A stretch of DNA of 64,000 bases from NCBI RefSeq assembly GCF_038023995.1, contig NZ_CP150660.1, positions 2,912,501 through 2,976,500 of the forward strand, in the 5' to 3' direction. The notes beneath the pieces were generated by a model. It was given only the letters and a program-made list of their open reading frames with translations. It was not told the DNA's origin and made no database searches. The stretch's first letter is position 1. Every line of letters begins with the position of its first letter. This stretch comes from Polaribacter atrinae (lineage in GTDB: Bacteria > Bacteroidota > Bacteroidia > Flavobacteriales > Flavobacteriaceae). The position numbers were made by a program, and so were the translations under genes. Shown here piece after piece: positions 34,078-42,379 of the stretch.

Positions 34078-34995
34078 ATGCTTAGTTTTAAGGTCAAAAA
34101 AAATATTTTTAAACTTTTAAGCTTAGTTTCTGTTATCAGGGGGTATAATATCCTTGTTTTAGTTTTAGCGCAATATTTAGCGGCTATCTTTGTTTTTTCG
34201 CCTTCAAAATCTCTTAGAAACATTATTTTTGATATAGACTTGCTACATATTGTTTTAGCAAGTATATGTGTTGTGGCGTCTGGTTATATTATTAATAATT
34301 TTTATGATGCAAAAGTAGACCGTATCAACCGTCCTTTAAAAGCGGGGTTAGATAATTATGTAAAGCAGTCTACTAAATTAAAACTATATTTTACTTTAAA
34401 TTTTTTAGGTTTTATTTTTGGCTATTTAATATCTGTTAGAGCCGCTTTATTTTTTGCTATTTATATTTTTGCTATTTGGTTTTACTCTCACAAGCTTAAA
34501 AAATATCCTTTTACGGGCTTAGTTTCTGCTACAGTACTTACTATTCTTCCCTTCTTTGCGGTATTTGTGCATTTTCAGAATTTTTCTAAAATCATTTTTG
34601 CGCATGCAGTTTTCTTATTTTTAGTCCTTATGGTAAGAGAATTACTAAAAGATTTGCAGAGTATGAAAGGGGCAATAGTAAATAATTATGATACATTTCC
34701 TGTAGTTTACGGAGAGGTAAAAACAAAACAATTATCAATATTCTTATTAGTTTTAACGCTGTTTCCTATTGTAGTTTTGTTTAGTTATCCGGCATTAAGT
34801 TATATGAGATATTATTTTTATTTTGCCTTGTTTGTTCTAATTTTTCTAGGTTTTTATTTATGGAACTCTTCAGAAGTAAAACAATATAGATTGATGCATA
34901 ATGTTTTGAAAGTCTTACTTTTAATAGGTGTTTTCTCTTTAATTTTTATTGATACCTCTCTAATTGTAGAAAAAGTAATAGACCGATTGAATTAG
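34078..34995 (+). CDS. UbiA-family prenyltransferase, geranylgeranylglycerol-phosphate geranylgeranyltransferase-like
   Basis: 305 residues, about nine membrane segments. The first Asp-rich motif is NNFYDAKVDRINRP (NxxxDxxxD) and the second region is VRELLKDLQSMKGA, with the Asp of LKDL. The pattern is that of UbiA prenyltransferases; this flavobacterial type is usually named after the archaeal DGGGP synthase. The acceptor is unknown. It starts 4 bp after mevalonate kinase, whose product leads to its prenyl-diphosphate donor. Confidence 0.85.
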   Translation: MLSFKVKKNIFKLLSLVSVIRGYNILVLVLAQYLAAIFVFSPSKSLRNIIFDIDLLHIVLASICVVASGYIINNFYDAKVDRINRPLKAGLDNYVKQSTKLKLYFTLNFLGFIFGYLISVRAALFFAIYIFAIWFYSHKLKKYPFTGLVSATVLTILPFFAVFVHFQNFSKIIFAHAVFLFLVLMVRELLKDLQSMKGAIVNNYDTFPVVYGEVKTKQLSIFLLVLTLFPIVVLFSYPALSYMRYYFYFALFVLIFLGFYLWNSSEVKQYRLMHNVLKVLLLIGVFSLIFIDTSLIVEKVIDRLN

Positions 34996-35016
34996 GTTTT
35001 TTTTTGCTTATTTTTG
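34987..35016 (+). promoter_or_regulatory. Promoter of the pseudouridine synthase gene
   Basis: TTG at 34987-34989, 19-bp spacer, TATTTTTG at 35009-35016: a full match to the Bacteroidota promoter. It overlaps the end of the prenyltransferase gene and leaves a leader of about 12-15 bases. Confidence 0.7.
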
Positions 35017-35034
35017 CAAAAAATATTTTAAGTA

Positions 35035-35892
35035 ATGAATTCAAATAAAAACTCGTCGAGAGGACGACAAGAAGGTAAAAAAAGTACTCCTTTAAGTAGA
35101 AAAAGCAAACCTTTAGCTAGAAAAACTCCGAAGAAAACTTTTACCAAAATTAAAGAAACTCCAAAAGCTAATAATGATGCTTCAGGTATCCGTTTAAACA
35201 AATACATTGCAAATTCAGGAGTATGTTCTCGTAGAGAAGCAGATACTTATATTGAGCATGGTAGTGTAGAGGTAAATGGAAAGTTAGTTACAGAAATGGG
35301 GTATAAAGTTCAACCAGACGATATTGTTCGTTTCGATGGAACTTCTATTACACCAGAACAAAAAAGATATATTTTACTGAATAAGCCTAAGAACTACATT
35401 ACCACAATGGATGATGATAGAGGTAGAAAAACAGTAATGGAGTTAATTGCAAATGCTTCAAAAGAAAGAATTTACCCTGTAGGTAGGTTAGATAGAAACA
35501 CAACAGGTTTATTGTTGTTTACTAATGATGGTGATCTAGCAAAAAAATTAACACACCCAAAACATAACGTTCGTAAACTATATCACGCGTCTCTAGATAG
35601 AAAATTAGAGTTAAGAGATTTAGAGAAATTACGAGGAGAAGTTATTATTGAAGGTAGAAAAGTATTTATTGATGCTGTTTCTTATGTAGATGGTCAGCCA
35701 AAATCAGAAATTGGTATTGAAATTCATTCTGGTAGAAATAGAATTGTTCGTAAAATATTTGAACACGTTGGTTATAAAGTAAGCAAACTTGATAGAGTTG
35801 TTTTTGCTGAATTAACTAAGAAAAACTTACCGAGAGGTAGATGGAGAGAGTTAACTAATTTAGAAGTTACCAATCTTCAGATAATGAAATAG
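35035..35892 (+). CDS. RsuA/RluB-family rRNA pseudouridine synthase
   Basis: 285 residues. A lysine-rich tail (1-50) is followed by an S4 RNA-binding domain (LNKYIANSGVCSRREAD ... GSVEVNGKLV) and the RsuA catalytic domain: ILLNKPKNYITT, YPVGRLDRNTTGLLLFTNDG with the catalytic Asp, and IHSGRNRIVRKIFEHVGYKV. It isomerises a uridine in ribosomal RNA; RluB (23S) is the more likely type. It has its own promoter and terminator. The basic N-terminal tail is a common flavobacterial addition. Confidence 0.92.
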   Translation: MNSNKNSSRGRQEGKKSTPLSRKSKPLARKTPKKTFTKIKETPKANNDASGIRLNKYIANSGVCSRREADTYIEHGSVEVNGKLVTEMGYKVQPDDIVRFDGTSITPEQKRYILLNKPKNYITTMDDDRGRKTVMELIANASKERIYPVGRLDRNTTGLLLFTNDGDLAKKLTHPKHNVRKLYHASLDRKLELRDLEKLRGEVIIEGRKVFIDAVSYVDGQPKSEIGIEIHSGRNRIVRKIFEHVGYKVSKLDRVVFAELTKKNLPRGRWRELTNLEVTNLQIMK

Positions 35893-35900
35893 AATCATTA

Positions 35901-35929
35901 AAAATCCAGCTTTTAGCTGGATTTTTTTT
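35901..35929 (+). terminator. Terminator after the pseudouridine synthase gene
   Basis: AATCCAGCT and AGCTGGATT form a perfect 9-bp stem with a 3-base loop followed by a T-run. Its stem sequence is the same as the ATCCAGC repeat at 25754, so it may have come from that repeat. Confidence 0.9.
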
Positions 35930-36084
35930 ACCTATAAGTCGTGTAGATTTTATGTTAGCACGGAGTTATAAGAGCGTGTTGATTGATAATGAGGTTGTGT
36001 TATTCTTATACTCTTAAAGGAGTAGAATATTCAGGTATAACAACAAAAGAGGTTAAATAACTTGGGCGGAAAGTTCGTAAATGC

Positions 36085-36121
36085 AAAAAACCGTTGAAAA
36101 TCAAAAAGATTAACAACGGTT
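36085..36121 (-). terminator. Terminator after tRNA-Leu copy 1
   Basis: On the minus strand AACCGTTGTTAATC pairs with GATTTTCAACGGTT and six T residues follow. It ends 5 bases past the tRNA 3' end. Confidence 0.9.
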
Positions 36122-36125
36122 ATTG

Positions 36126-36211
36126 TACTGAAGGCGGGACTTGAACCCGCACGGCCATTACTGACCACTGGATTTTAAGTCCAGCGTGTCTACCAATTCC
36201 ACCACTTCAGC
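36126..36211 (-). tRNA. tRNA-Leu(UAA), copy 1
   Basis: 86 nucleotides. The acceptor stem GCTGAAG/CTTCAGT, a D-loop, anticodon stem CTGGA/TCCAG around CTTAAAA (anticodon TAA), a long variable arm (class II), and GGGTTCAAGTCCC T-arm are all visible. No CCA is encoded; the discriminator base is A. An identical gene lies 423 bases upstream on the same strand. Confidence 0.97.
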
Positions 36212-36310
36212 ATGGTAATTTATATATAAAGTAAAATTTGATTACTAAATCAAAACTTACTTTTATTTTAAAATGAACTTTTTAATACTTGTCCTTATTT
36301 CTAAGGAGTG

Positions 36311-36341
36311 CAAATATACTACGTTTAATGATAGTTCACAA
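36311..36341 (-). promoter_or_regulatory. Promoter of tRNA-Leu copy 1
   Basis: Minus strand: TTG (36341-36339), 20-bp spacer, TATATTTG (36318-36311). The leader beginning GCACTCCTTAGAAATAAGG resembles the leader behind the tRNA-Gly promoter, so the promoter region seems to have been duplicated with the tRNA or shares a common leader design. Confidence 0.75.
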
Positions 36342-36507
36342 TATTTAAAAGGAAAAATAATTAATTATTTTTATGTTTTTTTGTAAGTAATTAATATCCG
36401 GTTGTTTAAGTGTGTTTTTTTTATTGAATACAACGATGCTAACTGTGTTGTTTTCTAAAATAAAGTTAATAAAAAGATAGGGGTAGGCGAGTTGTCGGGG
36501 TAAAAGC

Positions 36508-36544
36508 AAAAAACCGTTGAAAATCAAAAAGATTAACAACGGTT
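36508..36544 (-). terminator. Terminator after tRNA-Leu copy 2
   Basis: Same stem and T-run as the copy 1 terminator. It closes the tRNA-Gly/tRNA-Leu transcript. Confidence 0.9.
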
Positions 36545-36548
36545 ATTG

Positions 36549-36634
36549 TACTGAAGGCGGGACTTGAACCCGCACGGCCATTACTGACCACTGGATTTTA
36601 AGTCCAGCGTGTCTACCAATTCCACCACTTCAGC
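36549..36634 (-). tRNA. tRNA-Leu(UAA), copy 2
   Basis: Identical to the gene at 36126-36211. It lies 15 bases after tRNA-Gly and is transcribed with it from the promoter at 36778-36808. Confidence 0.97.
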
Positions 36635-36649
36635 ATGGTAATTGAATAG

Positions 36650-36721
36650 AGCGAAAGACGGGATTTGAACCCGCGACCCCCACCTTGGCAAGGTGATGCT
36701 CTACCCCTGAGCTACTTTCGC
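36650..36721 (-). tRNA. tRNA-Gly(GCC)
   Basis: 72 nucleotides. Acceptor stem GCGAAAG/CTTTCGC, D-arm GCTC..GAGC, anticodon loop TTGCCAA (anticodon GCC), and T-arm CGGGTTCAAATCCCG are clear. The discriminator is U and no CCA is encoded. It is first in a two-tRNA unit with tRNA-Leu. Confidence 0.97.
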
Positions 36722-36777
36722 AGTCATAATTTTAAAAGAACTTTTCTTTTTAATTACCCTTATTCCTAAGAGCGGTG

Positions 36778-36808
36778 CAAATATAATATCTTTTATGGTT
36801 CTGGCAAA
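36778..36808 (-). promoter_or_regulatory. Promoter of the tRNA-Gly/tRNA-Leu unit
   Basis: Minus strand: TTTG (36808-36805), 19-bp spacer, TATATTTG (36785-36778), a full match to the Bacteroidota promoter. The leader is about 50 bases. The remaining sequence up to 37064 holds no clear site other than the sulfatase leader. Confidence 0.85.
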
Positions 36809-37064
36809 TTTTTATTTCGTTTTTTTTATATTTTTTTATTGGTATTTATTTTACATGATAAATTGGTTCTTGATGCTGAAATTACTTCATCTAAGAGTGT
36901 CGTAATTTAGCTTTTGGGGATTAGAAGGTTGTTTTTGTAGTAAACAACGCTATAACTATATCTTTTCTTAAATGTATAGTCTCTTTTAATTTGAAGAACG
37001 TTCATAGAAAATAATTTTACAAATTATCCGTAGATTTACGAGGTAACAATTAATGTGTTTAAAT

Positions 37065-38582
37065 ATGAAATTAATAAAATATGTAGCTTTTCTTTTTTTA
37101 GTGCTTATTGGAATATCATCTTGTAAAAAAACATCAGAAAAAATGGTTATAAATGATGTTAAAAACCAGCAGCCTAATATTATTTGGTTAATGGCAGAAG
37201 ATATGAGTACCGATTTGGAAATCTATGGAATGCCAAACGTAAAAACACCACATTTAAATAAAATGGCATCAGAAGGTATTCGTTTTGATAATGCTTTTGT
37301 AACAAATCCAATATGTTCGCCAAGTAGATCTGCAATGATGATTGGTACACATCAAGTTAAAACAAACTCACAACATCATAGAAGTAATAGAAAGGTGCCT
37401 CTAGATTCTATATATAAACCGTTTACAAAATTATTAAGAGATGTAGGTTATACTACAATATTAGGTCATCATGGAGTGATGAAAAAAGGAAGGAAGACAG
37501 ATGTTAATTTTAAAAGTAAGCCTATTGGGAAATGGGATGGAAAAACGGAGTTTGGTTTGTTTGATAAATATGATACGTTTACAAAAGAAGATCAACCTTT
37601 TTTTGCTCAGATACAATTAGATGTTACACATAGGGGAGATTGGTGGGATGACGTTAGAGAGAAGTCTAAACATCCTGTAGATCCTAAAACGGTAACATTG
37701 CCTCCGTATATGGCGGATGATGCTGCAATACGATTGGATTGGGCTAAGTATTTAGATCAAATTGAATATATGGATAATGAAGTTGGAATGATTTTTAAGG
37801 AATTAGAAGACAAGGGAATGGCGGACAACACTATTGTGATCTTTATTGGAGATAATGGGCGTTGTAATATCCGTGGAAAGGGGTATTTACAAGATACTGG
37901 GTTAAGAATTCCTTTTATACTGTATTACCCGAAGCAATTTAAAGGTGGTCAAGTTAGAAAAGACGTGGTTTCATCAACAGATATTACAGCTACAATTGTA
38001 GATTTTGCAGGGGTTAAAGTTCCTGATTATATGACCGGAAAACCAATTTTTAAGAAAGACTTTGAGAGGGAGTTTGTTTACTGTACAAGAGATTTATGGG
38101 ACGAAATTGAAGAGAAATCTAAAGCTGTAACATCTGGAGATTGGTCTTATATTAAAAATGAGAAACTAGAGATACCTTATGATGCACAACAAGCGTATTT
38201 AGAGTGCTGTACATGTGATGAGAAAACTGTATAAAGAAGGTAAATTAAATGACGCTCAAAACCATTTTTTGAAGCAACAAAACCTAAAGAAGAGTTGTAT
38301 AATTTAAAAGAAGATCCACATCAGTTAAATAACTTAGCTTCTAATGAAAAGTATAAAGAGATATTAGAAAAGCTACGTGTAAAAACATTAGAATTCGAGA
38401 AAGCTATGACTCCAGATAATTATGTTTATAATCCGGCTCATGTTCCAGGTTTGGCTTTTGTTAAATGGTTTGAAAAAGAACATCCAAAAGCACATCAGCA
38501 AATGAAAGAAGGTGTTAAGGTTGGTTATAAAAAATATAGTAAAGCTTATAAAGAGTATTTAAAAAAGAGCAATAGCAAGTAA
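37065..38582 (+). pseudogene. Sulfatase lipoprotein gene broken by two frame lesions
   Basis: The first frame starts at ATG 37065 (an upstream ATG at 37053 adds 4 residues) with a lipoprotein signal ending GISSC. The sulfatase family hallmarks follow: NIIWLMAEDMS, the formylglycine motif CSPSR, FFAQIQLDVTHRG and IFIGDNGR. The frame stops at 38234 after QQAYLECC. Continuing in the next frames restores VHVMRKLYKEGKLNDAQ and then KPKEELYNLKEDPHQLNN to a stop at 38582. The first lesion (about 38204-38210) looks like a loss of roughly 11 bases where YRPA is usual; the second (about 38263-38268) is one T missing from a T-run. The S1 sulfatase would have desulfated a glycan. The active-site half is intact, so partial activity cannot be excluded. 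Confidence 0.85.
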
Positions 38583-38612
38583 AAGCATCCTAAATTTAGG
38601 ATGCTTTTTTTA
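38582..38612 (+). terminator. Terminator after the sulfatase pseudogene
   Basis: AAAGCATCCTAAA and TTTAGGATGCTTT form a perfect stem with practically no loop beyond the central bases, followed by T residues. It overlaps the stop codon. Confidence 0.92.
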
Positions 38613-38682
38613 TGAAAATTAGTAATCTTACTCTTAAGTTAATTCACTTTATGAGTGAGATGTCTAAAAACAACTTTGTTGC

Positions 38683-39291
38683 TTATTTTGCTGCTGCGTA
38701 ACGTTTTTCAACTTCGTTCCAGTTAATTACATTAAAAAATGCATTAATATAATCTGGTCTTCTGTTTTGGTAGTTTAAGTAGTATGCATGTTCCCAAACG
38801 TCTAATCCTAAAATAGGAGTTCCGCCACAAGTAACACCTGGCATTAATGGATTGTCTTGGTTTGGAGTAGAACAAACTTCTACTTTACCTCCTGGTAAAA
38901 CACATAACCAAGCCCAACCAGAACCAAACTGAGTAGCTGCTGCTTTAGAAAAAGCGGCAATAAAATCATCTTTAGTACCAAAAGCAGCTTCAATAGCATC
39001 TTTTAATTCACCAGATAAATATCCTCTATCATTTGGGTTTAAAACAGTCCAGAATAAAGAATGATTGTAAAAACCACCACCATTATTTCTAACTGCACCA
39101 TTGCTCATGTCTAAATTAGTAAGAATATCTTCAATAGATTTTCCTTCTAAATCTGTACCTGCAATTGCGTTGTTTAAATTATTTGTATATCCTTGGTGAT
39201 GTTTGCTATGGTGAATTTCCATAGTTTTTGCATCAATATTTGGTTCTAACGCATCGTAAGCGTATCCTAATTCTGGTAATTGAAAAGCCAT
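38683..39291 (-). CDS. Superoxide dismutase, Fe/Mn type
   Basis: 202 residues. The N-terminal domain has [19 protein letters not shown] and [14 protein letters not shown] with His27-type metal ligand and the Tyr gateway; then [10 protein letters not shown] (second His), FGSGWAWL and [20 protein letters not shown] with the Asp and His ligands. It converts superoxide to peroxide and oxygen. The metal (Fe or Mn) cannot be told from these motifs. There is no signal peptide, so it is cytoplasmic. Single gene. Confidence 0.96.
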   Translation of the reverse strand: MAFQLPELGYAYDALEPNIDAKTMEIHHSKHHQGYTNNLNNAIAGTDLEGKSIEDILTNLDMSNGAVRNNGGGFYNHSLFWTVLNPNDRGYLSGELKDAIEAAFGTKDDFIAAFSKAAATQFGSGWAWLCVLPGGKVEVCSTPNQDNPLMPGVTCGGTPILGLDVWEHAYYLNYQNRRPDYINAFFNVINWNEVEKRYAAAK

Positions 39292-39404
39292 TTTTTTATG
39301 TTTTTAAAAAGTTAGTATTTTATTTACGATTGTAAAATTAACCATAAATGGATGGTTTTACAAACAATTTATGGTTTGATAATTTATTACAGTATAAATA
39401 AGAT

Positions 39405-40415
39405 TTATTCTCCGTGTATTTGCATAAATTCTTCTAGTTGGTTTACCATGTTTTTGCTTCCACAAATAAAAGGAACCCTTTGATGTAATTCTGTTGGTTC
39501 TACATCCATTGTTCTTGTATAACCATCAGAAGATTTTCCGTTAGCTTGTTCTGCTATAAATGCCATTGGGTTACACTCGTATAATAAACGTAATTTTCCA
39601 TTAGGATTTCTAGAGCCTTTCGGGTACATATAAATCCCTCCTTTTATCATATTTCTATGAAAATCAGATACTAAAGAGCCAATGTATCTACTGGTATAAG
39701 GTCTGTCTCCTTCTTCTTCCTGACAGTATTTAATGTATTTTTTTACACCTAAAGGAAAATCTAAATAATTCCCCTCGTTTACAGAATACATGGTTCCGTC
39801 TTCTGGGAACTCCATATTTGGGTGAGATAAGTAAAAAGAACCAATTGCAGGGTTTAATGTAAAACCATTAACACCATCTCCAGTAGTGTAAACAATCATT
39901 GTAGAGGTACCGTAAACTATATAACCAGCAGCAACTTGTGCACTTCCTTTTTGTAAAAAATCTTTTAATTCTACAGGAGTACCTGTTGGAGTAATACGTC
40001 TATAGATAGAGAAGATCGTTCCTACCGAGACATTTACATCAATATTAGACGAGCCATCTAAAGGATCAATTAAAACAACATATTTATTTTGATGATTCTC
40101 ATCATTACTATTAATAGAAATAAAACTATCTTCTTCTTCACTAGCAATACCACAAACAATATTCCTTCTTGTTAAAGTCTGTATAAACTTATCATTAGCA
40201 TACACATCTAATTTTTGTTGATCTTCACCTTGAATATTTGTGTCTCCAGCTGCACCAATAATATCAACTAAACCAGCTTTGTTAACTTCATGGTTTACCA
40301 CTTTTGCTGCTAATCTTATAGAGTTTAAAAGACTAGAAAGTTCTCCAGAACTATATTTAAAAGCATGTTGATGTTCAATAATAAATTCACCTAAAGTTTG
40401 TTTTTTTCCTGTCAT
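39405..40415 (-). CDS. fbp: Fructose-1,6-bisphosphatase, class I
   Basis: 336 residues, normal for class I. It has [23 protein letters not shown], the metal motif [32 protein letters not shown]-like [15 protein letters not shown], and the substrate-binding [14 protein letters not shown] and [18 protein letters not shown]. It removes the 1-phosphate in gluconeogenesis. It is divergent from the GNAT-aspartate kinase operon. Confidence 0.97.
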   Translation of the reverse strand: MTGKKQTLGEFIIEHQHAFKYSSGELSSLLNSIRLAAKVVNHEVNKAGLVDIIGAAGDTNIQGEDQQKLDVYANDKFIQTLTRRNIVCGIASEEEDSFISINSNDENHQNKYVVLIDPLDGSSNIDVNVSVGTIFSIYRRITPTGTPVELKDFLQKGSAQVAAGYIVYGTSTMIVYTTGDGVNGFTLNPAIGSFYLSHPNMEFPEDGTMYSVNEGNYLDFPLGVKKYIKYCQEEEGDRPYTSRYIGSLVSDFHRNMIKGGIYMYPKGSRNPNGKLRLLYECNPMAFIAEQANGKSSDGYTRTMDVEPTELHQRVPFICGSKNMVNQLEEFMQIHGE

Positions 40416-40543
40416 TTTGCGTGTTGTGTTGTTAATTTTAACAAATATCTATTTTTTTAAAGTTACTACAACGTTTTAGTTGTTTAATTTTTCTTCAGAA
40501 ATTTAAACAATTCAAAAATAATTGTCTAAAATCTTCAAATATT

Positions 40544-40572
40544 TTTGGTAGATATGTAAATAACTATCTTTG
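40544..40572 (+). promoter_or_regulatory. Promoter of the GNAT-aspartate kinase operon
   Basis: TTTG at 40544-40547, 17-bp spacer, TATCTTTG at 40565-40572. A start a few bases downstream gives a leader of about 12 bases before ATG 40591 and rules out the upstream TTG start at 40570, which overlaps the promoter. Confidence 0.8.
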
Positions 40573-40590
40573 ATTAAAATTTATAAAAAG

Positions 40591-41070
40591 ATGGATTTTA
40601 TTGTAAGATTAGGACAACAAAAAGACATGCAATCTGTATTTAATTTAATTACAGAATTAGCCGTTTTTGAGAAAGAACCAGATGCTGTAGAAATTACCGT
40701 AGATGATTTAATAAAAGATGGTTTTTCTAAGAATCCTAAGTTTAAGGTTTTTGTTGCTGAGCAAGAGAATACTATTATTGGAATTGCTTTATTTTATGAG
40801 CGTTATTCTACTTGGAAAGGTAGTGCTATTCATTTAGAAGATTTAATTGTTACGCAAAGTAAACAGAAAATAGGTGCCGGAAAAGCATTGTATACAGCTG
40901 TTTTAAAATATGCGCATGACCATAATTTTAATAGAGTTGCATGGGAAGTAATCGATTGGAATACCAATGCAGTAGAATTTTATAAAAGTACTGGAGCCAC
41001 TTATTTAAATGATTGGTCTGTGGTGCAAATGGACAAAGAAAACTTATCAAAATTTATTCAAAATAATTAA
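40591..41070 (+). CDS. GNAT acetyltransferase, diamine/polyamine acetyltransferase-like
   Basis: 159 residues from ATG 40591. The GNAT fold is clear: IVRLGQQKDMQSVFNLITELAVFEKEP, VFVAEQENTIIGIALFYERYSTWKG, LEDLIVTQSKQKIGAGKALY (acetyl-CoA loop) and AWEVIDWNTNAVEFYKSTGA. The YSTWKG and DWNxxAxxFY segments recall the spermidine/spermine acetyltransferase group (SSAT). The substrate is not proved. Its stop is one base before the aspartate kinase start, so the two are translated together. Confidence 0.82.
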   Translation: MDFIVRLGQQKDMQSVFNLITELAVFEKEPDAVEITVDDLIKDGFSKNPKFKVFVAEQENTIIGIALFYERYSTWKGSAIHLEDLIVTQSKQKIGAGKALYTAVLKYAHDHNFNRVAWEVIDWNTNAVEFYKSTGATYLNDWSVVQMDKENLSKFIQNN

Positions 41071-41071
41071 A

Positions 41072-42325
41072 ATGAAGATTTTTAAATTTGGAGGAGCGTC
41101 TGTAAAAGATGCAGCAAGTGTAAAAAATGTAACACAGATTTTACAAAGCGAAGGAACGGAAAGTACAGTAGTTGTAATTTCTGCAATGGGTAAAATAACC
41201 AATGCTTTTGAAGAGGTTATAGACGCATACTATAATAAGACAGATAAGTTGTCTGAAAACTTAGGTGTTATAGAAGACTTCCATAAAAATTTAATGAATG
41301 ATTTGTTTGATAAAGATGATGAAATTTATAAAGAAATAGATATTCTTTTAGGGGAGTTAAGCTGGTTCTTAGCAAGAAATACCTCGCAGAGATATAATTA
41401 TGTATATGATCAAATTATCTGTTTTGGAGAGCTTTTATCAACAAAAATAGTAAGTGCGTATTTAACCAAAATAGGTGTAGAAAATAATTGGTTTGATGTT
41501 AGAAACTACATAAAAACAGATAGTAATTATAGAGACGCAAAAGTAGACTGGGATTTAACACAAGGTATTATCAGTAATAAATTAGATGCCTCTAAATTAA
41601 ATATTACCCAAGGATTTATTGCTGCAAATGATACAGAAAACACCACTACTTTAGGTAGGGAAGGATCTGATTATACGGCAGGTATTTTTGCGTATTGTTT
41701 AAATGCCGAAAATGTAACTATTTGGAAAGATGTACCAGGAGTATTAAATGCAGATCCAAGAGTATTTTCAGACACTACTTTATTAGAACAAATTTCTTAT
41801 GAAGAAGCGATAGAAATGGCGTTTTATGGTGCATCTGTAATTCACCCAAAAACGTTACAACCATTAGAAAGAAAAGATATTCCGTTGTTGGTGCGTTCTT
41901 TTGTAAATCCTAAAGAAACCGGTACTCGAGTTTCTAAAGGAACAAGTTTGGTGCCTTCTATTCCTTGTTTTATTGTAAAAAAGGATCAGATTTTAGTTTC
42001 TATTTCTGCATTAGATTTCTCTTTTATGGTAGAAGATAACATTAGTTATATTTTTAAAAAACTACACGAATATCAATTAAAAGTAAACTTAATACAGAAT
42101 TCTGCAATTAGCTTTTCTGTTTGTATCGATAATAAATTTAACAAGTTTGATGAATTTTATAATGAATTAAAAACACAGTTTAAAATTGATGTTCAGAAAG
42201 GTATAGACTTGTTTACAGTACGTCATTTTGATGATAAAGCAATTACAAGTATCGAAGAAAAAGGAAAATCTCTGTTGACGCAAGTAAATAAAGAAACTAT
42301 TCAAATTGTTTTAGAATCAAATTAA
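41072..42325 (+). CDS. lysC: Aspartate kinase
   Basis: 417 residues from ATG 41072; the longer frame from 41009 overlaps the previous gene and is rejected. The aspartokinase core is IFKFGGASVKDAASVKNV, SAMGKITNA, CFGELLSTKIVSAYL, TTLGREGSDYTAG and WKDVPGVLNADPRVF, EEAIEMAFYGASVIHPKT. The C-terminal ACT region (about 300-417) is present but short, and no homoserine dehydrogenase domain follows. It makes aspartyl-phosphate for Lys, Met, Thr and DAP synthesis. Confidence 0.94.
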   Translation: MKIFKFGGASVKDAASVKNVTQILQSEGTESTVVVISAMGKITNAFEEVIDAYYNKTDKLSENLGVIEDFHKNLMNDLFDKDDEIYKEIDILLGELSWFLARNTSQRYNYVYDQIICFGELLSTKIVSAYLTKIGVENNWFDVRNYIKTDSNYRDAKVDWDLTQGIISNKLDASKLNITQGFIAANDTENTTTLGREGSDYTAGIFAYCLNAENVTIWKDVPGVLNADPRVFSDTTLLEQISYEEAIEMAFYGASVIHPKTLQPLERKDIPLLVRSFVNPKETGTRVSKGTSLVPSIPCFIVKKDQILVSISALDFSFMVEDNISYIFKKLHEYQLKVNLIQNSAISFSVCIDNKFNKFDEFYNELKTQFKIDVQKGIDLFTVRHFDDKAITSIEEKGKSLLTQVNKETIQIVLESN

Positions 42326-42328
42326 TAA

Positions 42329-42357
42329 TTTGATAAATGATTTTTTTAGTATGTTTG
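42329..42357 (+). promoter_or_regulatory. Promoter of the OlsF-like acyltransferase gene
   Basis: TTTG at 42329-42332, 17-bp spacer, TATGTTTG at 42350-42357. The start codon is 22 bases downstream. The site begins just after the aspartate kinase stop. Confidence 0.82.
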
Positions 42358-42379
42358 CATTTCCGTCTAATTATAATTT

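Larger units (their letters stand above)
36083..36220. repeat. 138-bp exact direct repeat carrying tRNA-Leu, copy 1
   Basis: The segment from GCAAAAAACCGTTG through the tRNA-Leu gene to CATGGTAATT is identical to 36506-36643, offset 423 bases. It includes the tRNA gene and its terminator. The stretch 35930-36082 before it holds no gene that I can see. Confidence 0.95.
36506..36643. repeat. 138-bp exact direct repeat carrying tRNA-Leu, copy 2
   Basis: Identical to 36083-36220. Between the copies (36221-36505) there is only the promoter of copy 1 and AT-rich sequence. Confidence 0.95.

Noticed and set aside
36345..36539. A 64-residue minus-strand frame between the tRNA-Leu copies
   Set aside because: It overlaps the terminator of the second copy, has no homologous look and is rich in Ile/Asn from AT-rich DNA.
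37053..38582. Two separate genes: a 393-residue sulfatase and a 95-residue protein
   Set aside because: The second frame is the normal C-terminal end of the same sulfatase, and the intervening bases encode the missing part in a third frame. It is one broken gene.
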